Origin: Dryococelus australis
Taxonomy: Eukaryota; Arthropoda; Insecta; Phasmatodea; Phasmatidae
Length of the DNA: 64,000 nt
Direction of reading: 5' to 3'
NCBI GenBank assembly: GCA_029891345.1
Contig: CM057009.1
Location: 302,785,466 to 302,849,465, forward strand
The notes under the pieces were generated by a model that searched no databases, had not been told where the DNA came from, and saw only the letters and a program-made list of their open reading frames with translations. A program made the translations under genes and the position numbers. Below, piece by piece: positions 9,618 through 19,622 of this stretch. Position 1 is the first letter of the stretch. Each line of letters begins with the position of its first letter.

Positions 9618-10304
9618 TTAATGTGAGTTATCGCATTCCGGTCTCTTTTTTAAATGCAGTCGCATACATATTGCCTTGCCACCCTCCCCCCCCCCCTCAT
9701 TTTTTTCGCAATCCGAAAAAAATATATTTTTTTTCATCTTACTTTTTTTCAAAACCGGATATATTGAAATAATTTTGTGCACATCAAAGCTCGTAAATTT
9801 ATTGTGTTTTGACGGATCGCACATCACACTACCTTTTCTTTTATTGTCGTATAAACCCAGCACATGACTTAATTCGTGAATGTGTACCTGTTGGTAAAAA
9901 AGATAGGACCATATATTATATTTATCAAAACATATGCTTTTGTAGGGAGGTAGGGATGCATGTGCGCATATTGTACCTTCGCCATCGAACGGATCTCCAT
10001 CTCCGTGATCACGGCTGGCGAATTGAATAATGCAGACATTGGAATTGTTTCTATTGGTGCACGTAAAGATTTCAGTTTCAAATTGCCGATTTAACACTTG
10101 GAAAATTAATAGTGTGCTTTTAAAAATTGATTGTTCATTGAGACACAAAGGTATTGTGAAAAATAATTTTCGAAATTTAATAGAAAATTTATTTTTGCTT
10201 CTCTTGTAAATTTCCGGTATAAAGTATCGCATCTCTGTGGAAAAATAAATTAAAACTACAACGACCCCAGTTAACCATAATAATAATAAAATTAATAAAT
10301 ACAT
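9618..10304 (-). CDS. mmp: matrix-metalloprotease-like protein (M10-type zinc protease), intact ORF
   Basis: This is an uninterrupted 228-codon ORF starting at ATG 10304. Residues 1-21 form a signal peptide or membrane anchor (LLILLLLWLTGVVVVLIYF). Residues 99-115 match the matrixin structural-metal region (HGDGDPFDGEGTICAHA; the family pattern is HGD-x2-PFDG-x4-LAHA). The catalytic site is HELSHVLGLYD at residues 143-153, with the Met-turn at 160-161 (GSVM). No PRCGxPD cysteine switch is visible, so there is no classical propeptide. The third zinc ligand, normally His in matrixins, is Asp (HExxHxxGxxD), as in the snapalysin family. MMPs are known from granuloviruses and some other large insect DNA viruses. 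The C-terminal 35 residues are low-complexity. It lies 5 bp from the PIF-3-like gene on the same strand. Confidence 0.8.
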   Translation of the reverse strand: MYLLILLLLWLTGVVVVLIYFSTEMRYFIPEIYKRSKNKFSIKFRKLFFTIPLCLNEQSIFKSTLLIFQVLNRQFETEIFTCTNRNNSNVCIIQFASRDHGDGDPFDGEGTICAHASLPPYKSICFDKYNIWSYLFYQQVHIHELSHVLGLYDNKRKGSVMCDPSKHNKFTSFDVHKIISIYPVLKKSKMKKNIFFSDCEKNEGGGEGGKAICMRLHLKKRPECDNSH

Positions 10305-10309
10305 GCAGG

Positions 10310-10966
10310 TTACGAATTATTATTGATATTTTGAATTGCATGAAAGTTCGTCATGAAATTATCATGGATTGATGGGAAACATCTCAGTATGTGTGGTTGA
10401 AATTCGAAAACACCCAATATCATATCGGCCTTGCATTTACAATCGTTTAATTTAAAACTGGACGTTGTCAGATCGCTCGCGACGATTCCATCCTTGCAGG
10501 GGTACAAAGTCTCAATCCCATCATCGTTCCACACGAGTGGGTAAGTCGAGATACACACCCATTCAATTTCCAAAGGATCGGTGCTTTCCAACACTCTGAC
10601 TATTCCGTGTTTGGAATCACGCGGAACAATGCTTGCGCAATGGGATGAGGCTGTGGGTGATTGTTGGGTTATTGTTGTTGTTACTGAGGTGGGTGTTGCT
10701 TTAATTCGTGGAGTGCATTTATTTTCATCGCAATCGAAATTAAACTTTGATAGATCACATAAAACTTGGCAATCTGACGAATTGATACAGCGAAACAGGT
10801 AGTGATAGGCAATCGACCATCTTGTGAAACATGCCATTATTTGAAAAATTTTTATGCTCGATTAGATGCCAAAATTTTCGGGAATCATCCAATAAGTTAC
10901 ATGTATGCAAAGCGTAGCCATGATAAAGGAAATGCAACCACAACAAACTAAAATACATTTTTTCAT
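10310..10966 (-). pseudogene. pif-3: per os infectivity factor 3-like protein, one internal stop
   Basis: From ATG 10966 the minus strand runs 219 codons in a single frame to its stop at 10310. It is broken only by a TAA at 10862-10864 (codon 35). The first 30 residues hold a hydrophobic anchor (LVCCGCISFIMATLCIH). After the stop come the paired-Cys segments typical of PIF-3 (DUF666): CINSSDCQVLC, FNFDCDENKC, then WVCISTYPLVW, a CKDGI phrase and a CKC motif. Length (about 218 aa), N-terminal anchor and Cys pattern all fit PIF-3, a component of the conserved virion entry complex of baculoviruses, nudiviruses, filamentous viruses and nimaviruses. A Thr/Ser-rich insert (residues 80-95) is unusual. 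Identification rests on Cys spacing and architecture. Confidence 0.7.
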
Positions 10967-11140
10967 TTTAGCTTATTTTTTTCCCCACTCAGTTAAACAA
11001 GTCGTTTTCCATCAAACAGACAAAATATAGCGGAAATTTATACCTATGTATTTTTCAACTATTGTTATTTTCGTCTTTTCCCAAAAGCTCGATTCCAGTT
11101 TAAATTTCGCCCGTATTCGTTTCCACCCCCTTTCGATTCG

Positions 11141-12088
11141 TTAGGTTCTTTGAGATTTGTTTCCATTTAGCTCAATTCCTCTACCACAGGCCGTGTCTAA
11201 AGTAATTTCTTCAATTGGTTGCCGTGCTATTATTTCCTGGTGTTCGATTTCGGTTCTATAGGAATTCAGTTCTACCGGTACTGTTGTGGATTCGTCAGCA
11301 GTATTTACAAGTTGTATTTCTGATCCATTTTTGCATAAATTTAAATCAGTCTATTTTATAACTGGTTCGTCAGAAAGAATGATTTCAGTTTCCGGTTTAT
11401 TTAATTCGCTAATTTCGAACAGCTCTTTCTCATCTACATGATCTTCGCAGTGAACAATGGCAGATACTGTGACTTTGTTCAAATTCTCCCATTCATTATC
11501 TATGTTGTGTAACTTGCATTCATCTTCACTATCATAATCACCATCATCTTTACCATTATTGCCATAATTTGCTTCAATCGCGGCCGTGTTCGGATCGAGC
11601 AGATCCAACACCTGGTCGTTTTCTGCGTGAAACTCGTTACTAGTTTTGTCACCCTAGACCTCCCCGATCGTAGCAGTATTTTTCGAAACTTCGAAATAAT
11701 CATTGGGATTGACCATATCGTCCAACAATGTCAATTTTTCCGCATTGTCAAAAGTTTCGTGAATATTCTTTAAACTTCGTTTAAACGCTTTGAGAACGGA
11801 TTTTGTAAAGTGATAAACGATAAACTCATAAATGGACGAATTTTTCGAAATGTCAATTAAGTCGAAATCTCCTCCTCCTCGACGAAGGTTTATCAGTGTT
11901 CGTCGAAACAATGTTTCTGTACTTGGGAAATTGTCTAAAAATCGAGTCACTGCCAAAATTAATTGATTTATTATGAATGCGCATTTTTCCCGATCATCGA
12001 GAACTACCTGGTCTATAATTTTACATAAGAGAAAAAGGACAATATTTACAAACGAGTCTTTTAAATCACATACTTTTGATGTGGTTTT
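11141..12088 (-). pseudogene. long acidic viral-like ORF with two in-frame TAG codons
   Basis: One minus-strand frame stays in register for 316 codons, interrupted only by TAG at 11654-11656 and TAG at 11351-11353. No ATG is obvious at the upstream edge, so the true N-terminus may be missing. The first half is helical (NIVLFLLCKIIDQVVLDD, AVTRFLDNFPSTETLFRRTL, VYHFTKSVLKAFKRSLKNIH). The second half is very acidic (NGKDDGDYDSEDECKL, HVDEKELFEISELNKPETEI). It then has a Cys-poor tail ending in ELNGNKSQRT. I recognise no family. The layout (folded helical front, acidic disordered back) would suit a structural or tegument-like protein, but this is only inference. Confidence 0.5.
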
Positions 12089-12365
12089 TTACATTGAATA
12101 TACAAATTTTTGTCGATTTTGGTACGTAACAACTATTGAATATTTCACCATCCTGTGTATGACACAAGAGTTTGTTATATATTTCAGTAGAGTAGTAATA
12201 ATCGTTTAAGGTAAGATTTTTTTTTGAGAATCCAAAATAGTATAAATGTATTTGTTTATTTTTTCTTTATTTAGGGTCATGATGAGGCCTTATATCCAAA
12301 AGACATACAAAATTACGTACAAAAAACTCACTTTACAAACATATATACTTTTTAAATAAAACATT
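12089..12365. other. AT-rich intergenic stretch in viral island
   Basis: No supported gene. Short ORFs on the plus strand lack any motif. Confidence 0.4.
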
Positions 12366-12776
12366 TTAAAAAATACATGCATTTTCCATCATACAAAGTC
12401 CATGGTGGGTGATACATCGTGAGAAAAGTACTGAGTCATCTACATCCTTCACCTCCTCTAGAAAATTTGTTATATGGTTTTCGAGGTCATGGATCGAGTT
12501 GGTGAATAGGTATGGGGGCAGAAATTGACTGCACAAAATATTGTATTTTTCCACATTTGAAACGTATATATGTTTGTAATTCCTCAGAATTTTTTGCACT
12601 ATACTCAACACACACTTGTAAGGTGCCCACCCTTCATACTAGTGTATTCCATGCACATGTAAAAATGAATTTCGGATATCTGAATTGGTCTCATCACTGA
12701 AACAAGTTAGCTTACATGGAGGTCCAAAAATGTAGTTGTATACGATTAGTTTCAATGATGAAAATAGCCAACTCCT
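12366..12776 (-). pseudogene. unrecognised viral-like ORF, one in-frame TAG
   Basis: The minus strand stays in one frame for 137 codons from a stop at 12777 to a stop at 12366, broken by TAG at 12639-12641. The sequence has protein-like composition throughout: LIVYNYIFGPPCKLTCFSDE, YEGWAPYKCVLSIVQKILRN, CSQFLPPYLFTNSIHDLENH, and a Cys/His-containing end (RCITHHGLCMMENACIF). No domain was recognised. No convincing ATG is seen at the start, so the N-terminus may be truncated. Confidence 0.45.
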
Positions 12777-12887
12777 TTATGTAAAATGTTTAAAGAATTT
12801 CAAAACCCTGAAAGTCGACTAGGCAAATCGAATGAACTTCATCATCTACAACAGGAACAAGAACACTGATGGCAGCGGCTGCAACAT

Positions 12888-12996
12888 CACCATCTTAACA
12901 CTCTCACCACCCGCTGTTTTCCATAGCATCACCATCTACACCCTCTCGCCATCCGGTGATTTCCATCGCATCACCATCTTCACTCTCGTCGTCCAT
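12888..12996 (-). repeat. 42-bp minisatellite inside a viral-like ORF
   Basis: About two and a half copies of a 42-bp unit start with CATCACCATCT at about 12887, 12929 and 12971. On the minus strand each unit encodes a phrase like DGDAMExxGWxEG. The copies differ at several bases. Confidence 0.75.
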
Positions 12997-13224
12997 TGAT
13001 TTCCGACGAGGGATTTGGCAAATAAGATCTCTCCATCTCTGATTTATGCGAAGGCAAATCATATATGTCGAGACACTGAGCATTGTATCCACAAATAAAA
13101 CATTGACAGAAGGCAGGTTGGTGGGCACATGCTCCTCGTGTATCACACCTCGTCGACATGATGCTTTTCTCGACGACAAAGACTGATTGATGAGGTTCGA
13201 TGCATTCCTAGGGTTGTATACCAT
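12904..13224 (-). CDS. unrecognised ORF, 106 aa, with C-terminal repeats
   Basis: The ORF has ATG at 13224 and stop at 12904. The N-terminal half is basic and polar (RNASNLINQSLSSRKASCRR), with a predicted strand or helix region in the middle (VNVLFVDTMLSVSTYMICLR). The C-terminus contains repeats (EDGDAMEITGWREGVDGDAM). After the stop the same frame continues with another repeat unit and VAAAAISVLVPVVDDEVHSI, so the stop may be a disabling mutation. It is the rightmost ORF of the viral island. Confidence 0.4.
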   Translation of the reverse strand: MVYNPRNASNLINQSLSSRKASCRRGVIHEEHVPTNLPSVNVLFVDTMLSVSTYMICLRINQRWRDLICQIPRRKSMDDESEDGDAMEITGWREGVDGDAMENSGW

Positions 13225-13392
13225 CGAGTTGCCAATAATAAAAAAAAATTTTTATGTATCTAATTTTTTTAATTGTACGTGAGTTGGTTAAATAAAATTT
13301 GTTGAAGGTTGGTATTTTAAATATTTCTTTATTTGTGTAATTCCCTGTGGACTTATTTTACCATGAACAATGAACAATGTGGGTTTTAAGCA
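13225..13392. other. junction between viral island and Gypsy sequence
   Basis: AT-rich sequence up to about 13,330, then sequence belonging to a retroelement leader (minus strand). The exact breakpoint cannot be set by eye. Confidence 0.35.
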
Positions 13393-13395
13393 GGC

Positions 13396-13418
13396 AATGG
13401 CCCCACAGATGGGCGCCA
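13396..13418 (-). promoter_or_regulatory. retroelement primer-binding-site-like sequence
   Basis: On the minus strand TTGGCGCCCATCTGTGGGG follows the end of the LTR at about 13,428 by some ten bases. TGGCGCCC at the start of the internal region is a classic tRNA-primer site in Ty3/Gypsy elements. It lies on the left of this LTR, whereas the pol sequence of element A lies on its right. Confidence 0.6.
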
Positions 13419-13427
13419 ATTAACACA

Positions 13428-14406
13428 TGTTCGCTAGGTGATATTAGTTTAGTGGGAATTTTGAGGGGCAGTGAAAAGCATTGTTAGGTGGGTTATGGAT
13501 TTGTTTAACCTACAAGGCGACAGGCACCATCGACAGCCTGTGTCAATTGTTACTGCTGGTGATGCTGGAGAAGATCTCAGGATATGGTGAGCCGTTCGCC
13601 TGGACGTACACAGTCTCTCAGTGAAAATGTTGTAAAAGCAGCTCGCTCCTGATACATACATGGAAAATACTGTGGGCCTATTCAGGCTGATCCACACAAC
13701 TTAAACTGTATACTGCTGGTTGGACATACTGATTATTAGGTTGATTGATGTGGGATTATGTAAAAGCGTGTTGTAGGGTACCGGAACCCCTAAACACCCA
13801 AAAGCAGCACTCGAAATAAAAGACACAAAGTCTGACAATTTGGGTGTAATTATTCTTGCACAAACTCTGAGTATATGCAGCATGAAAAAATAGCTGCACA
13901 TGGCTCGCCCTGCACTACTTTCTGCTTGCTATAAAACTTACAACAATTAAATAAATCTTAAAATTTGCACAAAAACTGCCAAAATAAATATACAAATACT
14001 CCCTGATTACAACTGTTACAGTTTTACACATAGATGGCACGAAATGAGTTTGAAATAACTGAATTGGAAAAATTCATGAATTTGAAAAATACACAAAAAG
14101 CTCTGAAATTCTAGTAGTGGTGCCTTTTAATGTTTTCACTACTAGTGGGAAATAATTTGCCATTTAAAACATTTGTGTGTTTGATTGCCCTTCTAATTAT
14201 GTACTCTGTGTCTGCCATTATGCACTCTCAACCCCCTCCTCTCCCGGGTGGGGTTGTAGTGGTTCCATTGCACTTATTTGCATTTTCACTCATTCATGTT
14301 ACACTGCATGCTGCACTGCATTATGCACAAAGGGCACACTAGTGCTGGTAGATGCGGTGGACGTGCGGCAAGGCAAACAGTCTGGAGGGCATGATGCCTC
14401 CCTGCA
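13428..14406 (-). mobile_element. Gypsy element A, left LTR (about 980 bp)
   Basis: The segment starts with TG and ends with CA on the plus strand (minus-strand start TGATGCAGGGAGG). Its right 385 bp (14022-14406) match 23972-24363. A purine-rich tract (AGCAGGCAGGGG) lies just outside its minus-strand start, at 14408-14425, as expected for the end of an internal region next to a 3' LTR. The left part (13428-14021) has no second copy in the window. Confidence 0.65.
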
Positions 14407-15299
14407 TCAAACGACCCCTGCCTGCTGAGACTCTTTGAGGACCGCGTGTCTTCAGGTGCCGCAGGGACAGGCCGTGGTCGCATGATGTTGGGGCCGCAGG
14501 GTGTTTGGGGACTTTGGGTGTCATCTATGATATTGTTGCAGTTGCTGCTGTGATTGATGTGGGCAACCTTGTGGTATGGGAAATGATGGTGTCACCTCAG
14601 GTCAGGCACACCCGTGCTGGTTGATGTCTCCTGCTTGAGTGGCAGGGAGAATGCGAGCTGAGTGACTCGCTGATATTGCTGTGCTGTTAATACTCCTGTT
14701 GTTACTGCTCCTGCTTTGCCGATCCCATTGCCACCAGGGTCAACCCGGGCGGGCGGTGACCTAGAGGGTTTGGCCACCTGGTGATGATCCCTAGGCTTAT
14801 GACAGCTGTCCTGCTGTGGTGCTGCACTGTGAATCACCCCCTCCCCAGTTTTGGACACATCTGGAAGCTGCCCTGACACCATCGACAATGTGTCAGGAGG
14901 TCCCGGAGTGTAACCTGGAGTGGGCAAAATGAGGAAGGTGAAGGCCCCCGTCGAGACAGGTGCTGTGATTCCAGGCATCGTGAAGTGGGCAGGCCATGGT
15001 TCTGCTTGCTGTTGGTAAGCATGGGATAGCATTGGTGCAGGAACAGCAATGCCAGGTGGTACTGCACTGTCCGCGATGATGGGGTTCTCACCTCGATGGT
15101 CCCTGGGAGGTGCCTGGGCACTGGGCGTTTTCGGTTTTGTGGGCCCTTGCAGAGTCTCCCCAAGGGAGATGCAGACACTCCTTCCTCCTATGTGGGGAGA
15201 CAGTGGACTTCGACAGTGGGGTCGCTGTCATGAGGCACCTGGGCACCTGGTGCAGCATCGTCATTGACATCACTGCATGAAGGCTCATCCCAGTGCACT

Positions 15300-16150
15300 T
15301 TGACAGTCTTCCATCCAAGTTGTACCAGGTAGTAAGTGGGTCTGGTGGCTCGGGTGAACATGTGCGGCCCACTCCACTTTGCCATAAAACCCACACAGAA
15401 GTACATGTGGAATGCAGACTGAAGAGTGTGCACGCATGTAGACCTGCTGATCGAGTTGTAGTTGAGGTGGTGGTCGCATTATGGTCAGTACCCACACCGC
15501 GATGTAGCCCTGCTGCCTAGTGCATGCCTCTCAGTGCTCCCTCCGATGCCTTTCATGTCGAGTGTCACTGCTGACTAAGTCACCACGGGCAGTCAAGCTC
15601 ACCAGGCAAGGTGAGTTTGTGGCCCATTCAGATGTCGGCAGGTGACTTGCCAGTTGCAGCATTCATGGGCTGACAGGGGGTGAAGAGGGCAGCGGGCAGA
15701 TGGTCGGCCCAGGTGGTGTGCTGTTCGCCCATACAAATCCCCAGCTGGGTCTTGAGCTCTTGGTTATGGTGCTCCGAGGGGTTTGCCTGTGGATGGTAGC
15801 TTGCCATCTTTAGGAGTCGAGCTCATCAATGGGTGCACAATTCTCGTCACTTCCTGCTAGTAAATTGGGTGTCATCTATGATCAGGTTCTGCAGATACTC
15901 CCACCAGGGGAAAAGGTTGGTCTACAGGACCTTGAAAATCCTTGTGGCTCGCATGCTGCTGACAGGGTAGGCCTCGATGTTGTCGGTGACCACCATGATA
16001 TACCTCTTCTCCCTTCAGAACCTGGGGTAAGGCCCCGTGAGTTCGAGAGACACCATCTCGAAGGGTTTACTGAGCAGTCGGACTTGTTACTGTTGTACCC
16101 CATCAGCTCGCCATGATTTGAACTGCTGGTACTTGTTACATTGTTGAACA
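15300..16150 (-). pseudogene. element A integrase, broken
   Basis: Minus-strand fragments read PFEMVSLELTGPYPRF and YIMVVTDNIEAYPVSSMRAT (about 15960-16070), IIDDTQF (about 15870), then YHPQANPSEHHNQELKTQLG (about 15735-15800). The first catalytic Asp is replaced by Glu (LELTGP where family members have LDFxGP). The second Asp and the Glu are visible. Several stops (16012, 15928 and others) and a frameshift make it inactive. Confidence 0.75.
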
Positions 16151-16214
16151 TTGCTGGATGTGCCCTTAATTAATCCAGACAAAAAATGTCCATGCACATT
16201 ACAGTTTATTTGCT

Positions 16215-16727
16215 CTATCCTTGCATGTCCTGGCACATTGCAATCTTGTGCGTGTCCCGGCACCTGCCCCCTAACACTGGGGAGGACCAACAATCTCCAC
16301 ACATAATGGTTAATAGGTGAACATGTTTACTGCAATATGCTACAAGCCAACACTCAGCAGCTTGCTGGGTGGAATGGACTTTCTGTTCACGAGTGAGTGC
16401 GCACTCTAACTGTACTTGCACCACATCATGGTATCGATCACTTATGATGAGGTCATCGTTAGTAGCGCTGATCTTGTGGAGGCTTACCTCACTCAGTGGT
16501 TTCCGTATTGTTGGTGATAGTATCTCTTCCCATTCTGCATCGTCCTGCACCACGACATTGATACATGGAGACCTCAACAGTGTGACCGCTAGCTGGTTCT
16601 TGCTGCCCGGGAAATTCTCCATGAAGAAGTTGTAGGCTTGGAGGAGCAATGCCCACCAGGTCAGCTTGCTGCATGCCTTCTGCATGGTGTGGAACCAGGT
16701 TAAGCAGCAATTATCTGAGCGAAGCAT
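16215..16727 (-). pseudogene. element A RNase H C-terminus and linker
   Basis: The start of this 170-codon ORF reads KLTWWALLLQAYNFFMENFP and then GSKNQLAV. This is the Gypsy RNase H end pattern (rWal-Lq-y-f-v-h-pG-xN-xvAD). The last Asp is lost (LAVT instead of vAD). The rest is the linker to the integrase. Confidence 0.6.
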
Positions 16728-17248
16728 GAAGTGCTGCTACTCCATGTTCACTTGTTACTTCTTGATTGACCTTACCATGGCAAAACATTCATATTTTTTT
16801 ATGTTGTACCTCTGCTCAGTTGGTCCGAACTTGGCACAAGCAAAGTTGTTGGTATGATTTTTACCATTGTAACCCTCTGGTAGAGCACTGCACTGAGTCC
16901 TTAGCTGGCATCGGTCTGCAGGTTGAGGTGTTTTGTAGATTCGTACCTTGTAAGGATGGGCACACTCGAGAACATGACTTAATTTGCTGGAAGGCATCAT
17001 CTGTTGGGCCTTCCCACTGAAACCTCAACTGGGTTGTCAGCAAGTAGGTGAGTGGTTCGGTGATGATGGCAAAGACATCGATGTGTTCCTAGAGCTACTT
17101 GCACATACATGATTGTTGCTGCTCTTCGATCTGCCACAGTTGTTTGGGTTTGGGTTTGTTGCCTTCCTCATCGACATCCCCCAGGGAGTCGATGCTGGTC
17201 CTCCCGAGGTGACACACTTTGCAGTTGCACATATGATGCCATTGAAGG

Positions 17249-17793
17249 TTAAAATCTCGAGCACGGGGACAGGTGGTGTAAGTGCGACTGCCAACTTGCC
17301 AACCATAACACCATGTTGTCCAGGTAGGGGAGTGTGAATTCACAGATGAGGTAGTCCAACACTCTTACCATCATTGCCTGGAAAGTGGCCAGTGCACACT
17401 TCAGTCCGAACTGCATGGCACAGAACTGGAAACACCTGCCATCAGGGGCCATGAAAACTGTCTTGCTATGGTCTTCAAGGTTGACAGGCAGTTGTCAATA
17501 GCTGCTCTTAAGGTCAGGGATGACATGATCTTGGCTTACCCTAATGAACTGAGGACATCTATGACAATGGTATATGGTGGTAACACACTCTGTCACTTGG
17601 TTCACTGGCTTAAAGTCCACACAAAATCTCCATGTGCTATATTTTTTAGACACCAGTGCAGTAGGTGAGTTGAAGTCACTGTTTGATGATTAATAACATT
17701 GTCATCCAACATTTCTCGAATTTGTTTTTTAATAATTCGATCTCGGTGTGGTAAGTAACTGTGTGGTGATGTGTATAAGGGCCTGTCTTGCAC
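17249..17793 (-). pseudogene. element A reverse transcriptase, broken
   Basis: Minus-strand pieces: YLPHRDRIIKKQIREMLDDN (about 17700-17760), FCAMQFGLKCALATFQAMMV, and the active-site region TLPYLDNMVLW (about 17310-17340). The YxDD box reads YLDN, so a catalytic Asp is lost. Frameshifts divide the domain. Confidence 0.75.
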
Positions 17794-17939
17794 TAGTGAT
17801 ATAGCATGTTCTGCTACTGTGGTTCGATGAAGGGCGTCGTGACTGAAAACATGGCTAGGCGCACATAAACGAGCTGCAAAATAGCTTCCTGGTGTTTGGG
17901 AAGTGTATTGATTTTTAAAGTCTACTATTGAAAAAGCTG

Positions 17940-18355
17940 GTCACTGTGGCTTGACCTAGTGTCGTGATGGTGTGTCGATTGGTGACTAAATGAATCACAT
18001 GAGCAGCTGGAGTGATACCTGTAGGATGCACAAAACTGGGTCGCATAGAGTTATGTGTGGCAGCAGTGTCTATTAAGGTGTGGAAATGATGACCATTAAT
18101 AAATAGTAAAATGCTGATGAACTATGAATGACTGCTACTAACCCGGCTAATTAGTGCCTGTTTTGGTGTCAAGTTGGTAATACTGTCTGGGACTGTGGTG
18201 TCGGGATCTTTCTGCTTCTTAACGCTGGCTTCCTATTTCCTGTATCACTTACATGATTTGTTGTTTGTTTGAGGTGGGGATTGTTTCGGCATACACAGTG
18301 CCAATGATATTCTTGGCCATCACAATAATGGCACAGAGCTGGCTGTGGTTGGTAT
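17940..18355 (-). pseudogene. element A zinc knuckle and aspartic protease
   Basis: A CHYCDGQEYHWHCVC motif (about 18285-18330) fits a gag zinc knuckle with altered spacing. Further on INGHHFHTLIDTAATHNSM (about 18045-18100) is a retropepsin active site of the D-T-A type. Confidence 0.65.
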
Positions 18356-18388
18356 CTATCCCATTTTACTTTTTATTCCAGAACTATC

Positions 18389-19608
18389 TGCCACCTCACG
18401 ATATACAAGACACTACTACTCTCTGCTTGATCTGGAGATCGCTCGTTGGTCAAGACTCCCACCGACAAATCACATGATGTGATTCATTTCATGACTGATG
18501 ACAGTAAATGTAATGGAATGAACAACTGCAATGCCGATGAGATGAAATCAATTAAAAAACCCTTTCTTATAAATTAAATATGCATACGAAAAACATACAA
18601 AAATGAAATACAACTTAACCACCCTCGATTGCCGTGGCAATCTAACCTCACTTTCCACATATTTTCAAATGATATTATAACTTTGTGGGATTCTTCCTGT
18701 GTTAAGTCTATTATACCTTTATGCATAAAAATTATGGCAAATTATGTGGACATTAAACATAACACATATAAACAAAGATAATAATTACTTAATATATTTG
18801 TAAGTTAACCAGCCACGTGGTTAAGCACATGGCTAGGCACAAGTTCATTCGAAATGTTAATGTTCATAATACTGGCAGAGTTCAGTAACACAATACTGAC
18901 CATACTGAACTTATATTTTAAATTTTCTAAAAACATGTTTACTTCTTGTAAACCTCACGTAATAATTAATAAATCATTTTTACACTGATCTTTTCCCATT
19001 GGTGTTATGTGTAGTTATTTGTGCCTGATCGAGATGGTGCACCGAATGCATTGACTTTTGGAACACATAAAATGTAAGCAACAACTCAACTATTACTGAA
19101 ATAATTATACTCAACAAAACACTGCACTGCGAGACTATTTGCCTCTAGTACTTATGAGTGATAGATACAAGGAAACATGGAACAAAAATAAAATTATGAC
19201 ATAAGCGCTGGAATAGATGAGACACACAACCCTAAATTGACAACATATACAATACCACTGGCAAAAACAATTGGTTGCAGAAACTACCTCTGGTGCACTG
19301 TGGGCATGTAATCCAGCTTTAGTAGCACACGAGATACACAACAAATATAATAATAAAATGGCACTGAAGGAATAACATAAAAATAAAGATAAACACAATA
19401 CACACGACTCAAGACTGCCCTAATAAATTAAAGAAGCCTTTTGAAAAACACAGTATATACTGGTTTACACTATGCCCTGCATGAACACACCCAACCATTG
19501 ACAATGACTGAAGTAAACGGGTGCTCTCTTGTGATGCTGTTGTGAGCTGTGATGTTCTGTAGCCACAATATAGTGAATTGCCTGGGGCCAAGGCGTGGTC
19601 CACGTCAA
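18389..19608 (-). mobile_element. Gypsy element B, left (3') LTR, about 1.22 kb
   Basis: A direct repeat of about 1.2 kb matches 22754-23970 along its whole length with many substitutions (roughly nine in ten bases agree by eye). It begins TG and ends CA on the plus strand. On the minus strand it begins TGACGTGGACCACGCC, preceded by a polypurine tract at 19609-19622. Confidence 0.85.
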
Positions 19609-19622
19609 ACGTCCTCCCCTTC
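19609..19622 (-). promoter_or_regulatory. polypurine tract of element B
   Basis: Minus strand GAAGGGGAGGACGTT lies directly in front of the LTR start TGACGTGGACC. This is the expected plus-strand priming site of an LTR retroelement. Confidence 0.7.

Larger units (their letters stand above)
14408..18388 (-). mobile_element. Gypsy element A, decayed internal region (gag lost)
   Basis: Read on the minus strand from 18388 leftward, the order is zinc knuckle, protease, reverse transcriptase, RNase H, integrase, then a non-conserved tail. This is the Ty3/Gypsy pol order. Almost no gag precedes the zinc knuckle: the sequence stops at the LTR of element B. Many stops and frameshifts are present. The tail at 14.4-15.2 kb contains long but meaningless ORFs on both strands. 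Confidence 0.8.

Noticed and set aside
9869..10081. 70-codon minus-strand ORF and plus-strand ORFs at 9676-10030
   Set aside because: These are other frames of the MMP-like gene with no motifs.
10755..10958. 67-codon minus-strand ORF
   Set aside because: It is an out-of-frame shadow of the PIF-3-like gene. The correct register continues through a stop to ATG 10966.
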